Shown here: in pieces, positions 48,601 through 61,836 of the stretch | How the letters are laid out: the number at the start of each line of letters is the position of its first letter | Numbering within the stretch: position 1 is the stretch's first letter | The notes under the pieces: generated by a model | What the model was told of the DNA's origin: nothing | The model's database searches: none | What the model saw: only the letters and a program-made list of their open reading frames with translations | Made by a program: the position numbers and the translations under genes | Assembly: GCA_013396525.1 (NCBI GenBank) | Contig: VWYX01000348.1 | Span: 1-64,000 of the forward strand | Reading direction: 5' to 3' | Source: Chaetorhynchus papuensis | Taxonomy: Eukaryota; Chordata; Aves; Passeriformes; Rhipiduridae | DNA: 64,000 nt

Positions 48601-51600
48601 AACAGCGAGTAGTCACAAAAAGGGGGTCAGCTAAAGGCTCAGGGCAGCAGATCAAGCAAGTGCAAGTTCTCTGTTTGCAGAGGATGCACTTGGATGCAGA
48701 GCAGCTGGGCAAAGATATCACAGGGTTTCATAGTGCAGTCAGCACTTCCAATTATTATTTTTTTTTTTTTTGTATTTGATGCAAAATGTTTTCCATGGTC
48801 TTCAGCTAAAGAGTAGGGAGCAGGTTTCCAATTTTTCCCAGCTACAGGTCTCCCAGAGGTAGCTGGAGGGGTAGAAGGCAGCACCATCAACTGCAGCATA
48901 GCTCAGCATCGCCAAAATAGCTCAGTTATGTGCTTCAAAGCTGATCAAGTGATCTTGGCTTGGGTGAGCAAGATTAAAATAAGGAATACTGGGTGATTTT
49001 TTTCCCTCCATATGTTTTCAATGCAACTTTTTTTCCCCTTAACAAAGCAGAGGCTTCTAAAACTGCCTCTAGGTTCAGATTTTGGGTTTGTTAAGGAAAT
49101 ACTGCACTTTTCCTTTGAAGATCTTTGCCTTTCTTAATTTTGTGTGCTGTTTCTAACATTGCCATTTCCTGGCCAGCTGTGTTTCTGGCAGTATCCCTTT
49201 TACTCTGGCTGGATATTGCTCTTACCCTTTTTAAACCTTTTTCACACAGTGGGGTGAGGGAATTTCCACAATTCCTTATGAAATTGGCATGTTAGAAATT
49301 GTCATTCTGGCTGGCAAGAGGCAGGGATCCCAGCCATTCCCTTGGCACAAAGTCGCACTGCCTGAATTCAAGCCTGCCTTCCTACCCATAAGGAAATGTC
49401 TGTTCAAGGATTTAATATACTTTAACTTAATTTTATAGACTCTGTGACTCGATTTTCCTGTTCCTCACTTTTTTGTATGCAAGCCTTGTGTAGGTATAAA
49501 AAGGTTTGTTCGTAAATGCTGACAGTGTATCTCTGTATCAGATCCACAGAGAAGCCTCTGTTAAGGGGTGTAGGAGTGGGTTGGACATATATCTGCTGGA
49601 GATAGGGGCACTGAAGGGGTCTCCAGTCTTTTTTTGAAATCTCTGTCCCTATAGGTGAGACAAAATCTCTGAATTATAAAACAGTATAGGACAGATTGGA
49701 ACTTGTGCCAATTGCAGTGATCAGAGGAAGGGTTTCAGGGAAATCAGTTTCTATCTGCAAAGTCAAAGTCCCCCCTCAAAAAAAAAACCAAACCAACAAA
49801 AACTTGAAAACTTTACTGCTCAAACCTCCACAGATTTTAAAGCCAAGAAATATAAATAAAACTCCTCCCAGCTTTATCCAATGGGGTTTTTTTAATCTTT
49901 TTAAGATGTCCTGGCCCAAAGTCCATGATTTCTAAGGCAGGCAAAATTTTCTTGGAGCGTAATAAAAATAGTTATTCAAAAACCCTCATTAGCTATGAAA
50001 AAATGTTTAATTAATGGGTTTTTTTGAAAACAGTTCAAAGTTTTCTAATCCTTGCCTCAATATTTCTATCAAATCTATTGATGATTTTTTGCAGAGGGTT
50101 CTGTGATGTCTGCTTCTGCCACTAATCCTACACTATTTTGGGAAGGATTTCCATGTCACTGACACTTTCCCTTTGCCTGGGCAAGTAGTTGAACTGGCTC
50201 TGTGTTTGAGTTAAAAGGACCCCAAAATGTATTGCAGTTTCATGTACTCTGTAGGACTTGGTTGAACCTCTTTGCTTGTGGAAGCACAAGAGCTGCTTTT
50301 ATTGTGTTTGTGTTCTGAGCAAAAAGTGAACAAGTCTTCAAGAGGCCCATGGGGAGATTTTAGCCACAGCAGAACCCTTCCAGAGCTGGATAAATGGCAG
50401 GCAAGGGAAGGCCAGGCCTCTCTAATCTGAGTGCAAGCCAAACTTCTCCAGGGGATCCTGCAAAGCGAGATTATTTACCCTCACATCAGTATTCTGGCAA
50501 TTGGAAGTGATCCAGCAAGGTGAAAACAAAACATTGTGGTGTTTCAGTCAAGGTTTGAACATGGGCACCACAAAGGGCTTTCAGGTGAGTCCCTCCACAG
50601 ATAAATGGGATGAGGGACTTTGCACTTGTTTCACTTGTGTGAAAAGGCCTTGAGACCTCGAGAGTGTATGACTTTAGGCTAGAGATAAAGCTGCCGATGT
50701 TCACTGTTATACTCTTGTAATACATTAAGGATGCCATAGACAAAACAAAATGCAATTACCCGTGTTTGTTTTGCAAGCTAGTGAAGAATTTAGGAGGCTG
50801 TGAGAAGTGGCAGTGAATCATGCAAAAGTGTTTGTGGTCAAAATCAAATCTGCTTCTTTCCAAAGAAAAGGGCCTCTACACGTTAAGGCAAGACTCAAGG
50901 GAGAGAGCTTTGGTCTGGTGTCAGCAGCACTTAGGCTGATCCAGGTGGGTCTAGGTCAGGATTTGGTGTATGTAATCATAAATCAACACAAATGAACCCA
51001 GCTCTGGCTTTTGGGTTATTTTTTGACTGGACCTAACTTTTGGCACTTGAAGGGGATTTAGCCGTGAAGTGGCTGGTGTTGTTTAGGAAAGCATGCTCTT
51101 TCCCTAAAACTGAGGAGTTGGCATTGGCTGCTCCTGGCGTGACCTGCAGCAAAGCTTCAAAAGGTGCGTCCTGGGGAAGTCATTTGCCTCCTGGTTTGGT
51201 GTTCTTCTCTGACTGCCTCTCTTGCTTCTTCTTAACCTTCAAGTAGCTTGAGTTTGAGGCATGGAGAAGGTGATAACACTTAGCATGGATGATGCTCTCA
51301 AATTACTCCAAAGAGTGGATTTGAGATTGGGTTTGGGGAGCCTTTGAATGTTTCTTAAAAGAGTATGACAAGCTGAAGTTGCTCCGGTAGAATTACATGG
51401 CTTGAGGGAAGACCACATATATCAAAAGCTTCACAGCACTGGATTAGTTATTGTGTCTTCTATTCAAAGCTTTTTCTGATGAAATTTGGCTTTGAATCTG
51501 TGCCAGCCTCATAAATCTGGTTGATGGTGGTTTTCCCTTGCCCCAAAAGTTACAAATGAAAAATACAAAGACTTTCAAACTGTGCTGTAATGACATGAAT

Positions 51601-53725
51601 AAACAGCCTTTGTGTAGTTGATATAAAAAGTTAAGAACTTTCTTTCCCCATAGATTAAAAAAATAGCCAAAAAGGAAATACATTGAGGAAATTTAGTGCC
51701 TTGAAATATTTCAAAGAACTTGCAGGCAGCAAACATTTCCCCTGTTTGTGCTGGTGACCCTGGCGGTGCCTGAAGGAAATTTTAGTGTTGAGAGACACTT
51801 TGAAGCATTGAAGAAATACTGTGGACTTAAGCAATAGTTCTAGTGGATTAAATTGCTAGGACTTGGAGATGGGCTCTATCCCAGAAATTTTGGGAGTGTA
51901 CAGTATGGAGTCCTTATAGGCATTTTTAATACTGTTCAAAGTGTTTTAGTTCTGAGAAGATGTAATACTTCGTTGCTTACATGCTTATTTTCCTAGAGAA
52001 CATGTTCTATAAAGCAAGAAACCTTGATGCTTAAACCTTCCTGCTTAAAGCCCTTTGTGAGGCTTCTTGGAATGCTGCACAAAATCCCTCCTCTGGATCA
52101 GGGATGCAGCAGATTGTGTAGATTGCCAGGAACTTGTCCAACACCTTTGAATTTTGAACACCATAATTGCATGTTATTATCTCTTCTGAATGTATTTGTC
52201 ACTGTGTTGCTGTTTCCCATCACTGATCTGGAGTCTATCTGGATCACTGGAGTCTATCTCGTAGATGCATCAACCCTTCATTCCCACCTGTAGTCTGTGG
52301 CTGACCATCCAGCAGAGCTTTCTGACATCTCTTTAACTCAAGAGCATGTGGGTAAATGTCTTTGGCTTGCAGGACTCAAGTACATGCTTCACTGTTCTAA
52401 ATAAAGATGAACTCTTAAGTACTTGCTTGTTTAAAGTGATGGTTTTCTAATGGTGTGAGGTTTCTTCTCCTAATGTGGTTAACGAATTGCTGATGGCCAG
52501 TTTCATATTCTTCACACACTTCTAATATCTGCAAGAATTTGCCATCTACTGTACTTTGGAAAAATGCCATGAGTTGGCACTGAACTGTTCTGAGGAATAT
52601 TTTTTCAAATAAGTTGTGTTCAATCGCAGGTCTTTGTACTATCTACATACATCATCCTTAATAATTTCTGTTCTCGTATTGGGTGACTGGAGCTAATTTT
52701 TAAAATTGTTTTCATGAGTTACTGAAGACAAATAATGTTTATCTTATGAATCATCAAATGGAGTTTTTGTGCTAAAACTCATGTAACTATTAAATATGCA
52801 AATAGTTCTTTTGACATAATTCATATTCTCCTAAAACTTGACTTAATAAATGAAGGTGAATCTAACTTATGGTTATGATTCACAAAATTGCGTGTGAACC
52901 TCACAATATGTATTTAAACTGTGCCCACTCTTAGGAATAGAAATCACAGAGCCAAGTTGCCAACTGGTTTCCAGAGAGCCAGTTTGCTCTCCTGTGCTTC
53001 ACCCTTCCTGCAGCTCCTGGCTCGGATTCCTGTCTCGGAAATCTGACATTACTCATCAGTTTACCAGAATTTCTGACTATACCTTCAGTGGGAACTCTGT
53101 CCTCATGTGGCTTTTATGTAGCTATGCTTTGCATTGTGGCTGTGGACATTTTCTGCCATGTAAATATGCTGATTTATTGGTGTGGGTGTGTTAAAGGCCG
53201 GTTCTTTGAGGAATCTGGAATGGGCACAGTCACCACTAGCAGTGCTCCCACTGGATGATTGATCTTCAGCCTCAAATATGAAACTGAATAGCTTTTCAAA
53301 TTGCTCTAGTCCTTAAAATTTCAGTGACATTCTAGACCCTGTAAATGTAGATTCAAATACCTTGAATCATCTAGTGCATTACAGACCCTGTGTTGTTGGT
53401 TACGAGCTTGTTATTTTTCCACAAAAAGTGCTGTAACAATTAGGTCATATAAACTTTTTCTGTCAATCAATCTATTAAGCTCCGTATTGAAGGGTGACAT
53501 AAATAAATGCCTGGCATTCACTTGTTGCTGCCTGGTAATATTGAACCTAAATCTTAACATTCAAAGGATGAATAAATTATAGATGTGTTAATTTTATGTT
53601 GTTTCCAGCTTGCTGGTAGCGATCCCATCATCCTGCACAGCTGTTCTGCCTTTGTCTTGTTCCACCAATAGTGACATCCAGTGCCTTGGCTCATTATCTT
53701 CTTTTCAGTCTTTCGACACCAGCCC
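45665..53725. other. unique intronic sequence, no gene
   Basis: No exon, CR1 or LTR is recognised. There are scattered poly-A and poly-T runs, including 12 T near 48760. A 12-bp palindrome AGAACATGTTCT lies at 51997-52008. Many AT-rich stretches near 52400-52900 show no clear organisation. Confidence 0.5.
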
Positions 53726-53870
53726 TGTCTTGGTTTGAAAGACATGTGTCTGCCAAGGAAGAGACCTTGGAATGGAAAATGTGACCCCCTTCCCTCCAAA
53801 TTATTATAACTTTGAAATTAAGTGGCTTCTAGGCAAAGATATGGGAAAAGGAATAACAGCTCTTTACTAG

Positions 53871-53886
53871 TATGTATGTATGTATA
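53871..53886. repeat. (TATG)n simple repeat inside LTR
   Basis: Nearly four TATG units lie within the AT-rich part of the LTR, next to a CAA-rich stretch. Confidence 0.85.
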
Positions 53887-54110
53887 ACAAGGCAAACAAA
53901 CACAACAACAGCAGCAACAACAAACAAACCCAGAAACCCAGGAACAGCCCTCTCTCGGCTGTCAGGCACCTTCCCCTTTGGTGTAGTTCTGGTCACAGCC
54001 GGCGGGGGCGCTGGTGGCTCCCGGCCGGGCAGGGTGGGGTGCGATGGTTCCCCCGCGCCTGCAGGGGGCGCTGTGGCGCGAGCTCGGGGACCACGTGGTG
54101 ACGGCGGCTC

Positions 54111-54235
54111 NNNNNNNNNNNNNNNNNNNNNNNNNNNNNNNNNNNNNNNNNNNNNNNNNNNNNNNNNNNNNNNNNNNNNNNNNNNNNNNNNNNNNNNNNN
54201 NNNNNNNNNNNNNNNNNNNNNNNNNNNNNNNNNNN
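54111..54235. other. assembly gap (125 N)
   Basis: The run of N lies inside the GC-rich centre of the LTR, between CpG-dense flanks. GC-rich, repetitive sequence is the probable cause of the gap. Reading frames crossing it are meaningless. Confidence 1.
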
Positions 54236-54739
54236 GGGGACACCCCTCACGTTGGCTCCGGACCGCTCCCCAGACGGCTGGGAAACAGAAAAAAGAATGA
54301 GCAAACTTGCAGTGCAGGGAAACCGCAGCAGATCGGGATCTTGGAGTCCAACACGCAGGAGTGGCAGAGGCAACGCGTCACGGGCAGAGGGTCCGGTGAG
54401 AGCCGACCCCGGTGTTTCGGCACCACACGCGCTGGTTCTGAGGTCCGAGCGGCCAGGCGGCAGGGAAGCGGGCAAGCAGCTCCTTCTCCCCCCAAACCTG
54501 GAAACAGGACCAACCAAAACCCAGCCAAGCCTCTGGGGTAGCCCCCTCACCTTTTTGTCCTGGTATCACTGGCAACCCGCCCCCAGCCACGGCCATTTCA
54601 ATGGAATGTTGCAACATCTTTTGTTTCCTAATTGCCCCATTTGTCTCTCAGGCAAAGCCATCCCGCCCCCACATTGTCCTTCTTCCAGATAGCAGATGGA
54701 AGAAAAATTCACTGAAAAAACCAAACCCAGAACAAGCCC

Positions 54740-57249
54740 TTTTTAAGTATTTCAATCTATTTTGACTAGTAGTGCAAAATCTTTTCTTCCTTATGCACTT
54801 GCCTCTTTTGAGATGCACCTTTCCTCTACCAGTGCATGGAACATCCACAGGGCCCTGGTCTCATCAAGAGCTTTTTTGAAGGAGGATGGTGGATGAAGGG
54901 TCAGTAATGGTGATTATGTCTGTATTAGGTACTTGCACGTTTCTGGTGAGGAATCTGTTCACTGGGGAGCTGTGCTAAAGGATGACAGAACATCCATGTG
55001 ATTGTCCTGGTTCCTTTCTTAGTGCTGTTTCTGCTTTGTGTTCATTTCCCAGAATCTCATTAAAGAGTAATTTGGAAAACTGAAAAAGAAAATACCTACT
55101 TTGGATCAGTCTACCTACAGTTAAAATAATTGCAGTTGTTGAACTGACCAAAAGCTCTCCATTTCAGGTATTTCAGCTCATCAATAGCTTCTGTTTCCAT
55201 AGGTTCAGCAGTCAGGGTGAAGAAAGAGAGAAGACAAGAAGGGAATTGCTATTTCTCCTGTTATAATAAGGCCTTGATTATTTTCGCATGAAGCAGATTT
55301 TATTTATCTCCTTGAGCATTTCATAGATTTCCTTTTATAAGGTTAGTAGAGGTACTTTTTCATCTTGTCACAGCTCATTCCTCCCACCCTTCTTGGTGTT
55401 GATTTTCACTAGCTTCAGGGTCAGTGAGTCCAAGTGGATTTTGTCTTTCAACTCTTTGATCATTCAATCTTGGCAGGCTTATTTTGAGGGTTTGGGGTTT
55501 TTTAAATATATTTTAAGTCATCGCCAAATGATTTTGGATAATGAGCTATTGAAGAGCAGCAGAAGACTTCCCCACGACTACCAGCAGCAGCATAAAACAA
55601 AGCTAAATGCAGCATTGATATTCCTGCCTTTTGGGAAAGTTCTGCTCTTTCAATGTTTGTGGTAACCCTGATATGGGATGACAAGTTAAAGTATCCAGAA
55701 ATTCGGCAGAATTAAATGCCCACAGAATCGTATTGGCACTGACAGAGCGAATTGTGCTGGGAGATGTGACAGCATGAGCTCACCACCGCGTTGTCTGAGC
55801 TGCAAGCTCGGCTTCGAAATCAGCAAAGCGATAAATCGTAAGTGCCGTGAAGCAACACGTTGGCAAACTGAGGATGAACTGAACCAGGTTATTCCATTCA
55901 GCTCCTCAGAAATATTTCAATTTGAGCTCAACAGAAACATCCTTCTTTCAGTTGGGATTTTCAAAATTACTTCAGAAGAAAAAAAAATAGGAAAAAAAAA
56001 TACTATCAGTTAAATAAACAGATAAAAGGAAGAGAAAGAGGCACTGCCAGGAAGCTGGGCTTGGGTCAGTGGAGCATTTCTGGCTCAAAGCTTGAAATCC
56101 ATCTCTGTTGCCTTTCCCTCCTTTAGGAAAGCTGTGACTGTCATTTCTGGGCTGAACAACTGTGAAATGCTTGCTGCAATTTCAGGGTATGAGTTTTTGT
56201 CATCGTTCTTGTCCTATTTTACATAATCTGTAACAGAGCAGGTATAAATTTCATTCATCCTCATTGTTCAGAGGAACATTTAGGTGGGAATCAAAACTGA
56301 GCAGAAACAGGTAAGAAATAGTAGTTGACATCTTCATTCATTCCCCCATCAGGACAAGAGACAAGTACAGTGCCAGGGTTTTCTATGGCTTCCTAGGGGG
56401 GGGCAGTGGGAATACTGAAAAAGTCTGAAACTTGTGCAACAAAAGGCAATGGATTTTCTCTGAAACAGCCTGCTTTCATGGTGGCTTAGTTCAAATGTGC
56501 CCAAAATTCCAGATTATGCCTATCCCAAAACTTCAAGCAAATCCTTTGGGCTGTGAATTTTTGTGTAATAGATCAGGGATCACTGACAAAGTCCTCCAAG
56601 GCCACTCTTCTGCAAATAACAAGTAGTTTTCAGGAGGAGACAACCTTCTGAAAACATCTGTATGTCCAAGGGAGCTGTTACCAGGTGCTGAACACTGGGC
56701 ATAAACATAAGGAAGGTTTGAGAAGAGCAGTCAAAGATTTACAGTTCTGTTGAAAGAATGAGCTGCTAGGAAAAGCAATTCCCAGAGCAATTATAATTCA
56801 CCTTTGGGCTGTCCTAAGTTCACAATGAGGCAAAGACAGCTCTAGATTGTGGCAACAGATAGAAATATGCGTGCATTGACAATGAAAAAGCAGCAGCTTG
56901 AAAACCAATGTTTAGAATATACAAAATTCTATAATAAAAAGGTTGGTAAGGTAGAACAGTTAGAAGGAAGACATTTGTTCGTAAATCTTTCTGGTGTCCC
57001 CGCCACAGGAGCCAAATTTGGTGTTCAGTTTGCTTTGCTTTTAGACATCCTTCTTCATCCTACAGGGCCAGGTCCATGATGTGCCCAGGGTCAGGTTTGG
57101 ATGCTGTTGTTCAGACCACCTTCTTCAGTGAGTTCCTTGCCTTAGAAGTGTTCATGGCACGATGCAGAGGAGTTCCCAGGGGTGGGTTCTTGTTGGTTTT
57201 CAGTAGTCTGGAAGATTCCTTGGGGATGCATGGTTTAGGTGGCAAAGGT
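54740..57249. other. unique intronic sequence, no gene
   Basis: Nothing gene-like is seen in these 2.5 kb. A run of A-rich words near 55980-56000 is the only simple-sequence feature. Confidence 0.5.
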
Positions 57250-57604
57250 TGTGTGGAGACCTCAGAGCAGCCTTCCAATATCTCAAGGGGGCCTGCAAGG
57301 CATCCAGAGAGGGAGTCTTCTTCAGCAATTGCAGTGATAGAACAAGGAGTAATGTGTTCAAACTGAAACAGAGGAAATTTAGGTTAGGTATATGGAAGAA
57401 ATTCTTCCCTGTGAGAGTGAGTGCTGAGGCCCTGGCACAGGCTGCCCAGAGAAGCTGTGGCTGCCCCATCCCTGGAAGTGTCCAAGGCCAGGCTGGACAG
57501 GGTTTGGAGCAACCTGGAGTAGTGGAAGGTGTCCCTGCACATGGCAGGGGGTTGGAAAAAGATGGGCTTTGAAGTCCCTTCCAATTCAAACCATTCTGTG
57601 ATTT
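57250..57604 (+). mobile_element. CR1 LINE, 3'-end fragment (sense), longest of the three
   Basis: About 355 bp follow the CR1 3' end closely. GGAGACCTCAGAGCAGCCTT opens it, and a CAAGGGGGC word and a GACAGGACAAGG-like segment follow. Then come AAACTGAAACAGAGGAAATT, GAAGAAATTCTTCCCTGTGA, CCCAGAGAAGCTGTGG, GGTTTGGAGCAACCTGG and GTCCCTGCACATGGCAGGGG. It ends in CCATTCTGTGATTT. The segment covers the end of the reverse-transcriptase ORF and the 3' UTR, but the reading frame is broken, so it makes no protein. Confidence 0.95.
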
Positions 57605-58574
57605 TAAAGGCTGTAAAATCTGTTCGGCTCCACTTCACATCTGCCAGCAGCAAAATCTCTCTCAGATGCTGCCTCAGAAAAAGATTCTCAAATGGAAGCC
57701 TGACAGTCGTTGAGTGCCTGCTGCGCCGGGGTCTGTCCCTGTGTTTGACACTGTATTAAGAATTGCCATGTGCTTCTAAAGCAATTTCCTTGCACAGCAT
57801 TCCCAGGCTATCTGTGCCTCGGGGTCACTGCTTCCCAGAACAGCCATGGGAGTGCCAGCTCCCACAAAATGCCTCTGTGGCTGTTCCTTTGGCAGCACAC
57901 AGTGTGCAGCCCCCTCTGGCCTGCCCCCGCACATCCATGGGATATGCAGCTCCCAGCTTCCAAAGGAGCTGGGCTCTGGAGTTCAGCTGGAAGCCAAAGG
58001 TGATTTGAGTTGTAATTATGGAGTTCTCTCTGAAATAAGACATGAGGCCCCAGCTAGTTTTAGACCTGTAGGAAAAAGCAAGCACTTGACATGAGTTTGC
58101 ACTGTGTGAGCTCTGTTCAGAGAAACCCTTATGCACTTCACAGGGATGCGTGCTTGATCTGAGGATTTCACTGTGAGAGAGAGGTGTAAGGTGCTGGGAA
58201 TGGGGAAAAAACTCCTTTATTTTATAGAGTGGGTATGATGCTCCCAGTAGGCAAATTATTATAGCTTAAGACTATAATTAAATTAAAATGCAATGTCTTA
58301 GCATTTCCTGGGCAGCGTCTCCATGAAACACCGAACTATTTCTTTTAGAGAGACGTTGTGTAACTTGCCTGGTGCTCACTGGATAGAGATTCACAAATAG
58401 TTTGGGGCGATGAAGGAGTGATTGGAAGACCCTGTTCTCAGAGGCACTGGGGTGAGGCACTGGGAAGAGATGTGCATCCTCTATGGACAGCCTGAAAAAG
58501 AGGCATTGCTGTTTTACCTCTCCTGCCCTACGGGCATGGCTTCTGACAAGTACAGAATGACAGCTGGAGGAAAA

Positions 58575-58690
58575 ATTACATATGCTAATTACTCAAAAAT
58601 TAATTAATTGCTATTAATTATTTTATCACAAAATCAATTAATATTGTACTGCAACTCATTTTTAATTAAAGGAGTCGATAAAAATCAGAT
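58575..58690. promoter_or_regulatory. ATTA-dense AT-rich block
   Basis: Repeated ATTAATTA, CTAATTA and CAATTAAT words occur in about 115 bp. This may be a homeodomain-site cluster or simply AT-rich low-complexity sequence. The second is quite possible because the words overlap in a near-simple pattern. Confidence 0.25.
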
Positions 58691-61150
58691 AAATTCTAGA
58701 CACAGCAAAATTATGGCAAAACTCCAAAGTTAGTCTCTAATAAGAAATGAAGCCCCAAACAGTTCTGCACTGAGATTGAATTACTTGTTATTTTTATTAA
58801 AAAATAAGAGCCCATAGCAAAAACATGAAAGCAGAAGCTTCTTTGTGAGGGAGGAGAAAGCTTTTTGTGGTCATGAATGAAGTTGAAAAGGACAGTAGTA
58901 GCTATGGGTTTTTTGTAGCTATCTACATATTTCTGAGGTGATTTTCATCTTAATTTGCAGAAAAAAAAAGAAGCACTGTGTTCCAGTGTTTGGGTTATTG
59001 TGCTTAAAGTGATGCTTGAAAGGGAATAGATCTTGAGTACTTCATCACCCCTTGAACAAAAGCACACTTTATATTCTGCACCACCAGTTAAACAAACTCT
59101 CAGTAGTTTTGGTCCTAGTCTTGGAGTAAAGAGGTTTCTAAGGGTAAGAAAGTAAATGGAAAAAAATTGGTTCTGTGGAAGTATCTGGGTAGAACTGTAG
59201 TTGAAGGGATGGTATGTAATAAATTCCAGGCCAGAATTCATGGTGACATAACTCAGCACTGCTTGGTTGGCTTTCCTGGGGTTTGTGCTGTGCCCGTCTG
59301 AGAGCCAGAGCAGAAAGAGGCTTCTGGGAATTCAGGGGCACCAATCGTTCACAATTGCATAATGGCAGGAACAAAACCTGGAGAACATCAGAGGCATAAT
59401 TAATCTGCTGCCTTTGCTTTTGAGTCATTATGTGGGGTATGCGAGTGGGTGGAAGTTTGCATTAGAAAGGAAGATGTTGTACTGCTATCTAGAAAAGGAT
59501 GTGGATGTCTGGTGTGTGGCAAAAACATGCAGGTGTTTGGATGCTGGTATCTTATTTTCAGAATGATTTGCTGGCTGGTTAATGATGGCAGCCAGGAGAA
59601 ATGGATACGGGCTTCCAGAGCACGGGTAGGTTTTGTGGGGAGATGCAGGAGCGCTGTAATGTGTGTGCCTAATAGAGAAAAAGTTATCTGGCCTAAATTT
59701 TTCAAACTCATGAGCAGAATTTAATGTTTAGGGCTTCATTGACTAATGCACAAAGCAATTTGAGTAATGAAAAACTGTTCTTTGTTAAGCAAAAGCAAGA
59801 GGCATTGATGGAAAAGCTAATTTATTTACTCTTTTATGGAGAGAACAAGCTTTGCTGAAGTTCAAAACTGACTGTGCAGCTATTGATGAGTATTCCTGCG
59901 GGTAAAATGGCTAATGAAAGCGTCGACACTCTCCCCATGTCTCTCTTTTGAGACTTGAAAGTTGCAGCTTTGCTGCATGGCTGTAAAGGAAGGGCTCCCA
60001 AGTGTTCGTTGTTGTTGTTGTGTGGTAAAAACTTGCATTTTTCAAGTATTAAGTGCTAGAAATAGCTTGTTTCAGAGTACTGAATGGCTGGAAGGCTGTG
60101 GTTATTCCTGGGCCTGTCCTGGCTGGCCCCATCCTTCCCTTGCCCTCAGCAGTCTGCCCTCTCCTAAAGCCTCTGCACTTCTGCTACAGCTGTGGCTCTC
60201 TCAGAGGATCTGTGATCCACAATTTAGGGGCAAAAGAAAATTGGCTCATTTTCCCTCCAGTTGAAGGAATAGGGTTACTGCCATCATCTACCGTGCACCG
60301 CATTTCATCAGCAGTTCTGACACCATTACGTGTTTATGGGTCCCTGTCTGATGAGCTGTTTAATTATTATTATTGGTTCATAAGTCCTGATTCTAGACAC
60401 TTGTAAAATTTAGCTATGACCAGTTTTAACACCCACATGTGGAATTGCCAGGTGAGTCATGTACTTTGTCTGGCTAAAGTCAAGTCCATCTTCCTCTCTA
60501 AAGCTGTGTCCATAGCCTGGTTACAACAGGCTGGTTGCCTGAGCATAGGAATGCTGTGTGTAGCTGTCAATTTAAGTCGGAGTATGAATCAGGAATTTTG
60601 CTAAAGCTTGATTGACAATCTGTGGTTTCACTCTTCTCTGGGCTACAGGTCTGAAATGAGATTTTAAGCTGCAGCTGTTTCACAAAGCCATTAAATGGGA
60701 GATGTTGGGGGTCTGTTTGCTTAAGGGAAGGGAAATGGTGTTTGGAAGATGCAAGGAGAGAAGGGAGGGAGCTGAGGTTGGGGCAATTTAGTGTCTGTTC
60801 TGACAAATTAACCCCCCTAATGAATGGGGATTTGAATTCTTACCTGATAAACTCCATCCACCTTCTCTTAGACTCTCTGTATCACATCCACGAGCTCTTG
60901 TTGCTTATAAAGCTTAAGAAATTCTGTATGTGACAGCAAGGATATTGCAGTGTGTGTTAAAAGGTATCAGCTTTTTATAAAGACAGAGAGGTCTTTGAGT
61001 AAAAAATGTTAAAAATCTGTCAATCCTTTCTCTTGAAATCAGGGGGCGATTTGCCTGAGAAGACTTTAGGCTATGGTCCTGCAAAATTAATTTCCCCCTG
61101 TACAAACTCCTACGTCCGCATCCAGAAATGGAATGCCAGCTGAACAGTTC

Positions 61151-61170
61151 TCACACACATACACACACAA
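61151..61170. repeat. (CA)n-type microsatellite, interrupted
   Basis: About nine CA-like units with one TA interruption. This is a simple repeat. Confidence 0.85.
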
Positions 61171-61740
61171 GTATGCTGGAATGGCACGAGTGCCTACAGT
61201 CTAAACTATGTCAGTCCCACAGACATTTTTGGTGGAAGTGTATCCCAGTAGCCTGTGCTGGTTTTGTGCAGACCTCTGCCCACGCTGGAAAGCCACACTA
61301 ATGTTTACTGTGGGGAAAGCCTGTCCAGACTCCCACACACCATGCAGCGCCAGGCAGCTGACTGAAGGGGATTGAAGGGAAAATATGGGAAAATACCAGT
61401 GTAAAATATACCCTTGTAATTTTAATACTCTATTTCTATTGACCTCCTAAAAATAAAACTGTGACCTGAGCTAACAAGCATGAATTTTAATGATGTGCCT
61501 TAAAACCAATAGCAAAACTGATAAATTCATTGCCTTTCTAATTCCACTGATTCCTCTTAGAAAAAAGCCAAAGCAAATCTCACCCACCCATGTCCCTGTC
61601 CCTTTTCCACTGCCAGGTGGAAAAGCCTTGTACCACAGTCTTCCTCGTGTCCAGCATGGACATTGCACAGCAAACAGCAGGCATAGGATGATGGTATGGG
61701 CCTCCTTCCTTGCCCATCCTGATATGGGCTGAAGCCTGTT

Positions 61741-61746
61741 CATAAG
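61741..61746. repeat. left 6-bp target site duplication of ERVK-like LTR
   Basis: CATAAG directly adjoins the LTR end at 61747 and is repeated exactly at 62183-62188. Confidence 0.9.
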
Positions 61747-61808
61747 TGTTGCTGTTGGGGCGGTCTGGACACACACAGACAGTGCCTCTTTGAAGGGCCA
61801 AAACGCCA

Positions 61809-61814
61809 TTTATT
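61809..61814 (-). promoter_or_regulatory. AATAAA polyadenylation signal of the ERVK-like LTR
   Basis: TTTATT on the + strand reads AATAAA in LTR sense. About 62 bases of R/U5 follow to the LTR end. Confidence 0.75.
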
Positions 61815-61829
61815 AAACAAAGCAGCCTC

Positions 61830-61836
61830 TTTTATA
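61830..61836 (-). promoter_or_regulatory. TATA box of the ERVK-like LTR
   Basis: TTTTATA on the + strand is TATAAAA in LTR sense. If active, transcription would start near 61800 and run antisense to ERBB4. Confidence 0.7.

Larger units (their letters stand above)
53726..54734 (-). mobile_element. solo LTR of an endogenous retrovirus (5-bp target duplication), contains assembly gap
   Basis: The element runs from TGTCTTGG at 53726 to CCAGAACA at 54734, so it has TG...CA ends. It is flanked by the identical 5-bp duplication AGCCC (53721-53725 and 54735-54739), the mark of retroviral integration. No internal gag, pol or env sequence is present, so recombination between two LTRs has probably left one. 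I infer minus-strand sense: the minus-strand 5' part carries the GC-rich U3-like region, and the AT-rich end, with a possible AGTAAA signal near 53867, resembles R/U5. The end sequences look like a common passerine LTR family. A 5-bp duplication suits ERV1 or ERVL classes rather than ERVK. It includes a short (TATG)n run at 53871-53886. Confidence 0.85.
57605..61740. other. unique intronic sequence, no gene
   Basis: No exon or large repeat is seen. The stretch includes an ATTA-dense block at 58575-58690 and a CA-rich microsatellite at 61151-61170. Confidence 0.5.

Noticed and set aside
53872..54550. Frames of 142-185 codons with long X runs
   Set aside because: They cross the 125-N assembly gap inside an LTR, so they are artefacts.
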